Positions 9,019-18,632 of a DNA stretch of 64,000 nucleotides are shown here, one piece after another. The stretch covers positions 23,958,555 through 24,022,554 of the forward strand of contig NC_016133.3 of NCBI RefSeq assembly GCF_000005505.3, written 5' to 3'. Within the stretch, counting starts at the first letter, position 1. Every line of letters starts with the position of its first letter. The notes under the pieces are model-generated. The model was not told the origin of the DNA and made no database searches. It saw only the letters and a list, made by a program, of their open reading frames with translations. Position numbers and translations under genes: made by a program. The stretch is from Brachypodium distachyon. Lineage: Eukaryota; Streptophyta; Magnoliopsida; Poales; Poaceae.

Positions 9019-11567
9019 CTACGCCTTGAGACTGATTGTGTGCTCCGACAGCGACTCTGCATCCACCGTCATGGTGTGGATGGCGGCGGATTGCAACGAC
9101 GGGTGGTTGACCGCTAAGCTGTAGTCGCCATGGACGAGGTCGAGGTCGACGACTCCATTAGCGTCGGTGGTTGCAGCCGTCTTGTGGGTCTTCCACTCGG
9201 CGATGAGCTTGTCAACGAGGGCGCCCACAGGGAGGTTCTTGAAGCTGTTGTCCGTGAGGCACATGACGTAGCAGCCATTGGCGTGCCAGGCGGCCCACAT
9301 GATGATGCCCTGCACGCCGGGGTGTCCGTAGCCTTCCCTGAGCACCTGCTCCAGGTACTTGACCTGGTTGGGGCCCTTGACGACGTCTACCTCGGTCATC
9401 CACATGGGCAGCTTGAGCTGCGCGAGGGTGTCGAGTGCGCCCCTGACGTAAGGGATGTTGGGCGTGGAGAAGTGGCTCTCGAGGCCGACGCCCAGCTTGA
9501 GGCCGCCATTGCCCGGGTAGCCGCGAATGAGCTTCATCTTGGCCACATACTTGGTGGGCGTGCCGTTGGGGTCCATGGGCTGCTCCAGGGTGTTGAATTC
9601 GTTCATGAAAAGGACGGCATTGTGGTCGATCTGGCCAACCTGCTGGTAGATCTGGGGAGACGCGTTGGGTCCCAGCTTGGTTTCGAAGAAGTTGAAGTGC
9701 AGGTTCTCGTTCACCACGTCCCAGTGGATGACCTTCCCTACGTACCGCGACACCACGGACTTGAGCCGCTTCTGCATCGCAGCCTTGAGCTGGTTCACGT
9801 TCATCGGCCTCACCCACCTAATCTGGGAGTTCTGGTCGTCCCAGAACACATTGTGACCACGGACCTGCATGCATGCAGCCAGCGCAGATTGATTGATTAA
9901 CAAAAGCGTACGTACGTAACAAGTACTAGCTAGGAATGTTGAGGATCCACACCACACGTAGGTACCTTGATGCCGTACTTCTGGGCGAGCTTAAGCATCG
10001 CATCCGGGATGCGATAGTCCTCCTGGTTCTGGTTCCACTCCGTGCTGTACCACTTCATCTCGTTCTCCATGGTGGCCACGGTGAAGCGCGACGTGAACCA
10101 CTTCTCGTAGGCCGGGATGTTGAGGATCTCCTTGGTCATCGTGTTGCCGAAAGGGAACCCGGCCCGTAGGAGCTCGATGCTCATGTTGGCGTGCGCCATC
10201 GGCTTTCCGTCGGCGCCTCTCACCACGACCTTCACCGTGCTCCGGCGGGCCTTGTTGGCGGATTGGAGGGCGTGGGCGTCCCACTCCTCGAAGGAGAAGG
10301 GCTGCAGGGACACGCTGTCCACCCAGATGTCCACGTGGTCGTCGCTCTGCATGCCATGCAATTAGCTAGCTAGCAATGACACATGCAAATAGCAATTACT
10401 TTCTCCTGGACCTAAGGTACCTCAAAGAAGATCTCTCCTGGTCCGGAATGATATGCATGCGCAGTCATACCACCCTTGAGCATGGTCCAACAGCCGGACT
10501 GGACGTCGATGGCGCCCGCGGTGATGTTCTCGCCGTTGGGGGCTTTCACCATCGCCCTCACGTGAGCCGTGCCGGCCGAAACCCGTAACCATGCTGCACG
10601 CACACGAGGAATAACAAGATCGATGTAGTATATAAGGACAAACTTACATGCATACCACTCTAGCTAGCTAGTATCTCGCTTTGTACACACGTACTTACCC
10701 GATAGAGAGTAGTGTGTGTCACCCTGCATCTGGACCTTCTGGTACACGCTGTGAGACAGTGCTGCGGCGTTGGTGCCTGTGCCTGTGCCGGACAGCTGAG
10801 AGCTGCCCGCGCCATGCACCACGGCGAAGTTGTTGCCGGACTGCGACGACCTTCTCACACCAGCCTTGATGTTGCGGTACGTCGACCAGCCCATCAGGCC
10901 ATTGTTGAAGTCGCCGTTCTGGATGATCCCGCTTTTGTAGAGAGGTCCCATCGGATCGCTGAGGCACTGCAAATCCAACCAAACACGAAATTATGGAAGG
11001 AATATTTTAGTAGAGTGGTTTAAATTCATAGAAAAAGGGACTATGAGATTGACTAGATATGTTTTTGGACCAAGCTAAATATATACTCCTATATCCCTAA
11101 GTGCTAAGTGATCCAAAGTTAACCAGGTCGTTGCATATTCTCTTTACATTTAGATCTAAAAAACACCAAAGTTTCTCACGGGAAAGATTGCAAATCCGTT
11201 AGCATATGTGAAACAATATATAGCACTCATTCATCGAATCTATTCCCATGTTGACAACTTGAGATACATACAAAAAAGGAGTACTAGACAACACACTTGC
11301 CTCAATACTTGCTGTATGATCATATTCCACGGACTGGACCATGCATCCTACATCAAGAACAGACGTATATACATCAGCAAGGTGATCTCGTGCACATACA
11401 TATGTCAACATTCACCTTTAACTATCAGCTATATACGCACCAATTCAACGGTTGTTGGTTGAAAGAACAAAGTATATATATGAGTAAACTGATCAATATA
11501 TAAACTGACCTTGCAAGAGTGAGATCCATAACAAACAAAGCACTGGTTTACCAATGAAATCCCTCAT
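9019..11567 (-). CDS. GH10 endo-1,4-beta-xylanase with CBM22-like domain
   Basis: Six exons on the minus strand: 11567-11510, 11347-11301, 10966-10699, 10593-10421, 10346-9966 and 9864-9019. They total 1773 bp, or 590 residues, with reading frame kept at every junction. The start encodes a secretion signal (LCLLWISLL), so the product should act in the cell wall, cutting internal beta-1,4 links of xylan. Residues from about 36 to 185 form a CBM22-like carbohydrate-binding domain (NGDFNNGLMGWSTY onward). The GH10 barrel follows, with acid/base Glu near 362 (WDVVNENLH) and nucleophile Glu near 467 (MTEVDV). All introns are GT-AG except the second, which has a GC donor (GAG/GCAAGT). Length and exon order fit plant GH10 enzymes. 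No stop or frameshift is visible, so the gene looks intact. Expression is not shown by the sequence. Confidence 0.92.
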
Positions 11568-11641
11568 TGCGAGTATCTCTCACTCTCTTTCGGTTACTGA
11601 TACTAAACCTGATATGCCAGTGAATGGACAGATCGAGGTGC

Positions 11642-11666
11642 ATATATATATATATATATATATATA
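11642..11666. repeat. (TA)n microsatellite in the xylanase 5' UTR
   Basis: About 12 uninterrupted TA units lie between the minus-strand TATA box (11797-11804) and the xylanase ATG (11565-11567), so they are probably transcribed as part of the leader. Confidence 0.9.
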
Positions 11667-11796
11667 CACTAACCCTGAATGCACTCACGAAAAGAGTTCG
11701 ATACTTTTATTTTCCTCTAACCTGGTAGTAAATGAAGCGAGAGAAACGGTGCAACGAGAGACAGTTCAAAATGTGTGGACGCAGTTGAGGCCATGT

Positions 11797-11804
11797 TATT
11801 TATA
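11797..11804 (-). promoter_or_regulatory. TATA box of the xylanase gene
   Basis: The minus strand reads CCTATAAATAAC about 230 bp upstream of the start codon, which predicts transcription starting near 11770. No other TATA-like element of this quality lies between it and the ATG, apart from the (TA)n run. Confidence 0.6.
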
Positions 11805-11904
11805 GGCTTCAAGCTAGTCGTGTACTCCTTCCTATATGAACTTAACAGAAGGTGTCATAGACTGCGTCAATATATGCATGCTAGCTTGCATGCGTACGTG
11901 CAAT

Positions 11905-12140
11905 TTTTTTTTGTCAGGCTCTTCGAGATGGCCACCGAGCACGGTCTTCTCTCTGATCTGCCGCATGCTTCCAACAGAATTAGAACCTCCCTTTACGGGG
12001 ATGATGTCGCTGTTTTTATATATTCACCCAAAGCTGGAGGACATGCAAATATGCAATGCTTGGTGACCGTGCTCGACTCCTTCGCTGCCATCTCCTGTCT
12101 CCGTATCAATGCAGCGAAAAGTCTTTTTTTAGCTAAACTT
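11905..12140 (+). pseudogene. LINE (L1-type) reverse transcriptase fragment
   Basis: The frame reads RLFEMATEHGLLSDLPHAS, then RTSLYGDDVAVFIYSPKAG and a tail with CLRINAAKS. This matches the plant L1-type RT core, where the catalytic box is normally YADD and here is YGDD. It is preceded by a segment typical of LINEs (rglls-l) and followed by G-R-N-KS. Only about 75 residues remain, with no start, no endonuclease and no 3' tail. It lies about 100 bp upstream of the xylanase TATA box in opposite orientation. A retroviral or organellar RT is unlikely given the flanking residues. Confidence 0.75.
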
Positions 12141-12720
12141 CCAACTTTAACTGCTTCAGAAAACCCCAACAGGGGCGGTAAAAAAATGGGGTTAGTGGCG
12201 TCCGCCACCAACCCTGCACCACTGGTGTTTTTACCACCGGTGGTGGCTAAAATATCCGTCACTACTGCTCCGAAGTCACCAATGACGGGTAAAATATCAC
12301 CACCGGTATAAATTTCGAAGGTCTCCGAAGTCACCGAAGACCTCTAGACCACCACTATAAATTTCTTCGGCACCTTCTGAAAATTGCGTGGAGTGCAACA
12401 GTGGCAGGCACAATACCCGCCATTGGTGATTTCCAGTGGCGGTGGCTGGCCACTGGTTTCTTTCCATTGGCGGTGGTTTTTAACCGCCACTGGTACAGTT
12501 TTCTCCTGAAAAAAATGAATTATGTAATTATTTAAATATTCCTGTAGCACATAATAGCAGCAATACAACACAGAAATAGCAGCAATACATCACATTATAC
12601 AGCAGCAAAAAAACATAATAGCAGCAATATATTACAAAGTTCCACACGAGTTAAACATTTAAGTCACATGCATCTTAAATAAAAGTGTTTGGAAGAATTA
12701 GCAAAAAATAAAAGTGTTCC
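12141..12720. repeat. Repeat-rich subterminal region, probably CACTA
   Basis: Short motifs based on ccgccactgg, ggcggtgg and caccggtggtgg recur in both orientations between about 12170 and 12500, followed by an A-rich stretch with repeated aatagcagcaatac units (about 12545-12630). Clusters of short direct and inverted repeats are typical of CACTA subterminal regions, and the adjacent coding relic supports this. I found no clean CACTA terminal inverted repeat. Confidence 0.45.
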
Positions 12721-13774
12721 ACACAAATTAACCACTTTTGGCGACAATTCCGCCGCCGTAGTAATCCCCGTTCGTTTTGAGGACCTCCTTGTTGAGGATT
12801 TCGCTGATGTCCTTCTGGGTCTTGTACACGAGAATTTTTGAGTTGTGTCCTAATTCGGCGTTGGCCAGAAAGAAATTCTTCACTTCTTCGAAGGTCTTCG
12901 TCCCCTTCGGCTTGAAGTCGTTAATCCACTGCTGAATAGTGTGCAAGCAGTAGTAACCATAGTAGACGGATCCACAGGCTGTTGCTCGCAAGGGAACCTG
13001 AAACTGTGTCTGAGCGGAGTATCCTGATTGCGGCTGAAACTAGGCATCGCGCACCATTTTACCGCATCGCGATAGGCTAAGTCGATGACAAATTTGATCG
13101 GGTCCTAGTTGCGTTGTGGTTCATTTTCCTTGCGTCGTAGTGGATAAAAATATGTGACCCCTCCAAGAACGAGGCAGATGTCGATTGTCACCCAATGGCT
13201 GCTGTTTCACAATGGAACGCACATTGTATGAGGCAAAAAATATAACAAGAAAGTCTCCCGACGGAAAAAGATGTATGTATTCACGCGAATTGAAAATAAC
13301 TTACTGTAGATGGTATAATAGCAATATATAACGGCGGTCTTGGTGCTTCAGCATGAATTGAGTGAGTTATTCAATCGCCAACCTTCTACTTCCGTCCAAA
13401 AATAGGTCTGAACCAAGCAAAGTGGCGTTGAAAAGAAGGGGGTCGGCGACGGCTACACCATATTGTGTGAGCCTAAAGGCCTCCCTCGTGTAGTGTACAC
13501 ACCATAGTCTTAATATGGCGTTGTCGAGGCACTTGCGGTTGAAGAGGTGAAACAAGTCGAGGAAGTCAATGCCGAAGTAAACGTCATCTTCCTTCTGGAT
13601 TTCCCCCCGCATTGGAGTCCAAGAAGCCATAATGCTTTGGCACTCGTACCCTAATTTCAAGATTTGTTAGGTCTGCACCTATTGATGCTATATTCATGTA
13701 TTTTTCATGCAGCTCTTGCATCTCCCGTGGCAGGCGCTACACGTCTTCCTGGGACACCATCGGTTGCCCAGGGT
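12721..13774 (-). pseudogene. CACTA-associated Ulp1/C48 peptidase-like relic
   Basis: Minus-strand blocks at 13660-13367 (DVYFGIDFLDLFHLFNRKCLDNAILRLW), then about 13195-13080 (SSHWVTIDICLVLGG), then 12991-12728 (GSVYYGYYCLHTIQQW). Together they follow the order of Ulp1-like C48 peptidase domains carried by plant CACTA transposons: an acidic DLF-LYN-LD segment, the catalytic His in SHWV, and the catalytic Cys segment usually reading like SVYCGYYVC. Here the expected Cys is Tyr (SVYYGYY) and the Asp region is altered, so activity is unlikely. Frames shift between blocks. The last 110 bp (13661-13774) are undefined flank up to the Tat-b LTR. A host SUMO protease is less likely, because no intact frame is present. 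Confidence 0.6.
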
Positions 13775-14688
13775 TGTCGCACCAATGGCCCACAGGATCC
13801 TACTAATGCTGGACGCTTGGGTCGCGGCGGCAGAGCTCCCGCAAGGATGACTTCCCGGGAAGGGCGAGAACACGGGGAGCCCCACCCCTGAGACAATAGT
13901 TAACGGGGTTACGAGGAGATGCTCACTAGCAAGACCATCACATTACAGATTGAGAGCTAATCTGACACCATCGACAACGTCAAGGCCAAGATCCAGAATA
14001 AAAAGGATAACCACCGCAATAGCTATCCGGGAAGCCTCGTCCCGGCAAGGTAACAGCGTGTTGCCCCCGCAACTGCCCAGGCAACGGTATCGGGGTGCTA
14101 CCCGGCTACTGGTGCTTGGGCTTACAAGTGGGGTCAGCAGAACAGTGAAGATAGCAGGGACAGTGCAGTTAATGCACCGATAGGAGTCACATCGGCAGGT
14201 CTAGTCTTGCTCTGCAAGGCTACAACGGTTACCCTATAGTTCATTTTATTTACCACGTACAGTGGCCTAGGCACTGTATGAAGCCCAGCGAGGATCAACA
14301 GTAGAATAGGACTTGTGGCGTTGATACGCGTTTAGATAACGTGTCGTGTTGCATGCATCGGCACCTGTGGTATCCCCTTGATTATAAAAGGAGGACCAAT
14401 GCCACCGGTCAAAGGGTTCAGCATTCACCCAAGTAGATCAGCCCTTAGGGACAAGTAGCAAAGCCCGGGAACCTCCCGGCAACCTGTAAACACTCAAACT
14501 AGCGAATACAACTCTAAGCAGGACGTAGGGTGTTACACCTCCGGGTGGCCCGAACCTGGATAAAACCTCGTGTCGACACTTCGTGTCTTTAGTTATGCCG
14601 GCGATTGCCGGAGCAATCCCCTTCGCCCTCCACCGAACCAAAAAGGGGAAGTCCAACATCCTCGGTGCCTGAGTTTCGGGTTCTGACA
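13775..14688 (+). mobile_element. Tat-b 5' LTR
   Basis: This 914-bp segment starts TGTCGCACCAATGGCCCA and ends GGGTTCTGACA, followed two bases later by a primer binding site. TATAAAAG lies at 14393-14400. The solo LTR at 17855-18632 is the same family and aligns from first to last block. Minus-strand LTRs of a related family lie at 20349, 33452, 40040 and 57109, sharing the ataaaaggaggacc promoter block followed by ggtcaaagggttc. Confidence 0.85.
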
Positions 14689-14690
14689 TC

Positions 14691-14710
14691 TGGCACGCCA
14701 GGTAGGGGGG
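14691..14710 (+). promoter_or_regulatory. Primer binding site of Tat-b
   Basis: The sequence tggcacgccaggtagggggg follows the LTR after TC. Its tggc.cgccaggtaggggg form is characteristic of grass Tat elements. It marks 13775-14688 as a 5' LTR and the element as plus-strand. Confidence 0.75.
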
Positions 14711-14773
14711 CGTGCGGCGAACTCTACGTGACCGCGGGCGTCATCTCGTCACGATTACCTTCGCCAGCTCGCC

Positions 14774-16620
14774 ATGCCGCCCAAGAAGGCAGACGAGCCC
14801 AGGGTCTACTTGCGCGACACGCTCGCCATGCGCACTCGATCCCACGACGCCGCCAGGGCGTCCCAGGATCATGGGGACCATGGGTCCCCACAGCAGCTCC
14901 AACCTCAACAGCAGTCGCTGCTACCACCGCCAGGCCCCTGAGTGTCGGCGGACAACCGACCAAGGGGACCTACGGTGCCTAGCGTCGGAGCCAGCCGCAC
15001 GGGCTGAAGGGGAGCGACAACCATTGCGCCATGACCAGAGCGCGTCACACACGACGCCCACTGGTTCCCAGCCCTCTCACCCGAGGGCTCCGGGCGAACG
15101 GGGGGATGGCAGCAGGTCACGGAACCCGCTGCCTCCTGCCCAAACTCTGGCAGAGGCCATCATCGCCGCGCGTGTCATGGTGCGCTACGAGCCACCGCAA
15201 GGCAGGCCGGCTCACGATGCGTGGAGCGCTGAGCTGGACACACTCCTCGCACTTGCCGCCCAGGCCGGTTCCCATGCCGAGGCAAACCAGGGGCCCGGCT
15301 CGGGTCGAGGCCAGAACCCGGGATGTGGGCATCCTCCCCGTGCCCCAGGGCAAGAACATCGTCCTCCACCCGCTGAGGGACAAGACGGTGATGACTCCGT
15401 GGACTACTCGGATTCATCGCCAAACGTCACAAAAGGTGATGCGCGGGGCATCCTGCACACCCGGCAGCAAGAAGACATGCACCAACGCTTGCAGCGCCGG
15501 TGCCAGTGCGAGAGAGAGCGCCAGCGGCCCGAGGAGCAGGAAGACGCTCCTTTGGGCATCGAGGACCGTTGCACCGCGTTCACCCGCGAGCTGCGCCAGG
15601 TGACATGGCCCCGCAAGTTCCGAGCGCCAACGCTTGGGACCTACGATGGGACCGTGAATCCCAAGGACTTCCTCCTGACCTACACGTTGGGCATGCACAC
15701 CATTGGTGCCGACAACAAGGTCAGGACAAACTAGTTCTCGATGGTCCTGAAGGGATCGGCGAGGACTTGGTTGCTGAACTTGCCCGCCGGGTCCATCGCT
15801 TCATGGGCGGACCTGCGCGAGCAGTTCGTGAACGCGTTCCAGGGTGGCAACAAGCGCTCGGGAACCATGCCTGAGCTGCACACAGTGGTGCAGAAGCCAG
15901 GGGAGATGTTGTGCGACTTCACCAACCGGTTCTCCAACATCTCTTACTCCATCCAATAGGCGGAAGCGGCCGCCATCATCAACACATACGCCATTAATGT
16001 CCGCGATCCGAAGATGCGTGAGAAGCTGAACACGGACCAGATCAAGACCACCAGGGATCTGTACACCCTCGCGCCCAAATGCGCAATGGCCGAGGAAGGC
16101 GCTTGGCGCCTGAACTTGCCGCTAAGGCGGCAGCAAACCCACCCGGGGGCTCCGGGAAGAAGGGCTCAAGGAAACGCGGCGGGAAGCAAGTCCTTGCCAC
16201 TGAACCGGGGGCTCCTCAGAGGCCCACGAAGAAGGCTACTTCGGCAGGCGCATCGAATAGCAAGCCGGAAACGGCTGCTCGCTGCCCCATCCATGCCTAC
16301 GCCACACACGACGCACAGGACTGCCGCACTCTTCGAACCATCAAGAAGAAGCACGAGCAGCGCCACAAGGAGCGCCATGCCGCCGGAGCCTGTTTCAAAT
16401 GCGGGGATATCGGGCACCTCTCCCGTGATGGCCCAAACAAACCCCGCAACGGATGGGCCGCGGTGGGGCCAACAGCGGCGACAAGGGAGAACCCGCGGGG
16501 GGTCGCGGTCAAGGCCGTGGCGGCAAAGAGCGGCCTCCCAAGGGACGTGACAAGCCTCGTGCTGCAGACCAGCGCGAAGACGACTGCAGCGACGACGTCG
16601 ACGAGCCCGAGTTCCAGGAG
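14774..16620 (+). pseudogene. Tat-b gag
   Basis: The ATG at 14774 begins MPPKKADEPRVYLRDTLA, and that frame stops after about 55 codons. Gag sequence continues in other frames: WPRKFRAPTLGTYDGTVNP (about 15606), SARTWLLNLPAGSIASWADL (about 15755) and DFTNRFSNISYSI (to 15957, followed by TAG). Then comes the nucleocapsid with the zinc knuckle CFKCGDIGHLSRDG (about 16393-16434). The last zinc-binding Cys of the knuckle is replaced by Gly. At least two stops and several frameshifts break the gene. In an intact element Gag would form the cytoplasmic particle that packages the RNA. Confidence 0.8.
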
Positions 16621-16799
16621 ACTCGCGATGTTGTCTGCATCCACGGGGGAGCATCCGCTCTCACGTCTCACGTCACCGTGAAGCGGCTCACCCGTGAGGT
16701 GTGCACCCTCCACCCCATTGTGGAGGCACAAGAGCCGTTGAGGTGGTCGCATGTGCCGATCAGCCCATCCGTCCTTTGGGGTCAGGGGTTTTACCACTC

Positions 16800-17852
16800 G
16801 TGGTGTCACTGATCATCAGCAACATGACGGTGACCAAGCTTCTGGTGGACAATGGAGCACAAGCCTCAACATCTTGTTTGCCATGTTGGTGGAGAAGCTT
16901 CAGCTGCCCCTGGAGCAGATGAAGCCCACCGACCCGTTCCGGGGGATTAACCCCAGAGTGGTGCAGCCCATGGGTCACGGGAAGCGTTCCAGACTGAGCA
17001 TGTTGTTTTTGACATGGCTCACACCCCGTTACCATACAACGAGTTCATTGGTCGGCCTGTGCTGATCAAGTTCATGGCGGCGACTCATAGTGCCTATGAC
17101 GTGATGAAGATGCCGTCAACGTATTGGGTACTCTCCATCAAGTGCGACCTGAAGGACGCTGCTTAGTGCGTGGGCAGGGTCGTGAGGACCTCCGCATGGG
17201 TAGATCCCGGCGACTTCGACGTTGCTAGAAGCGAGGATCTGCTTGCGGGCGAGCAGCCCGCACAGAAGAAGGCGTGAGCCTCCCCGAGCAGGACGCCGGG
17301 GGCAGTACCAGCTCCAGCCCGCATGCAAGCAAGGGCATGAGGCTGAAGGAGGAGGGTACCAAGGTCAAGAAGGTGCCCCTACAAGCCAGCAACGAGGCAC
17401 GCATTGTCTCCATTGGTGCGGACCTCAACGACAAATAGGAAAACACCCTCATCGCCTTCCTCCGGGGAAACTCTGACGTGTTCGCTTGGGAGCCATCAGA
17501 TATTCCCAGAGTCCCAGGGAGGTGATCGAGCATCGGTTGGCGGTGCGGCCGGATGCCCGCCCCGTCAAGCAGAAGGTTCGCCGGCAAGCACAGGAACACA
17601 AGGACTTCATCCAGCAAGAGGTGGAAAGCTCAAGAATGCCGGGGCAATCAGGGAAGTGTTGTACCCCACATGGTTAGCAAATCTTGTAGTAGTTCCTAAG
17701 GCAGGAAATAAATTGCGAATGTGTGTAGACTTTACTGATCTTAACCGCGCATGTCCTAAGGACCCTTTCCCTGTATCCCGTATTGATCAAATAGTAGATT
17801 CCATAGCGGGTTGCGAGTCGTTGTGCTTTTTGGATGCTTTCTCAGGCTACCA
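16800..17852 (+). pseudogene. Tat-b protease and N-terminal reverse transcriptase
   Basis: The protease core VTKLLVDNGAQ lies near 16850, with the active-site D-N-G in place of the common D-S/T/G-G. A linker follows with NEFIGRPVLIKFMAATHSAYD. The RT connection and fingers follow, including [11 protein letters not shown] (about 17480), [20 protein letters not shown] (about 17642), [18 protein letters not shown] and FLDAFSGYH, where the gene is cut by the solo LTR at 17855. Stops (for example TAG at about 17164 and 17436) and frameshifts are present. RT sequence resumes at 18633. Confidence 0.8.
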
Positions 17853-17854
17853 TA

Positions 17855-18632
17855 TGTCGTACCAGTGGCCCATGGGGCCCAACTGGCATGGGACGCATGG
17901 ATCGCGACCGATGAGATCCCGCTAGGTTGACTTCCCGGGAGGGGCGAACCCGGGAAGTTGCCCGCTCGCTCCCCCGCAACTTGCTGGGCAACGGTACCAG
18001 GGCGCCTCCCGGGTACCGGGGCTCCGAGGGTCGCAGGTGGGGCTGACGGAACAGTGGAGAGAACACACAGCGGGCGCAGTGCATTTAATGCACCGACAGG
18101 AGTCACATCGGCAGGGGTAATCTTGCTCAACAATTCTAGAGCGGCTACCCTAGGAGCTGTTTTACTTACGATGCATAGTGGCCTGGGCGCTGCATGAAGC
18201 CCAGCGTAGATCTACAGTAGGGAGAGTTTTGTGGCAATGACACGCGTGTAGGAACGTGTCACGCTGCATGTATCGGCACCTGTGGTATACCCTTGACTAT
18301 AAAAGGAGGACCAATGCCATCGGTCAAAGGGTTGGAACCCCAGTCAGTAGCAACTAGTATCCCTCCTGTTAATAGCAAAATCTCTTAGGAGAGCAAGTAG
18401 CCCACCCGGGAAACCCCGGGGCAATTTGTAAGAACACACACATTTCCTGAATACAACTCCAAGAAGGACGTAGGGTGTTACACCTCCGGGTGGCCCGAAC
18501 CTGGGTAAATCCGAGTGTCGACACTTCGTGTCTTATGTCACGCCGGCGATCGTCGGAGCGCTCGCCTCGCCTCTCACCGAACAACAAAGGGGGTGCCCAG
18601 CATCCCCGGTGCTGAAGACCTGTGCTCCGATA
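17855..18632 (+). mobile_element. Solo LTR of the Tat-b family inserted in RT
   Basis: This 778-bp segment starts TGTCGTACCAGTGGCCCAT and ends GTGCTCCGATA, where the expected final CA has become TA. It interrupts the RT codons for SGYHQIK. The flanking pentamers are ccata before and ccatc after, and the uninterrupted gene needs ccatc, so this is a 5-bp target-site duplication with one mutated copy. TATAAAAG lies near 18299. It has no internal region, so it is a solo LTR. Confidence 0.85.

Noticed and set aside
9130..9900. A 256-codon plus-strand frame over the xylanase gene
   Set aside because: It is the antisense shadow of the GC-rich last exon. The minus strand has conserved GH10 motifs and consistent splice sites, and the plus frame has none.
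12721..13660. A host SUMO protease gene
   Set aside because: The frame is broken, the nucleophile position is Tyr, and repeat-rich subterminal sequence adjoins it, so a CACTA relic is the better reading.
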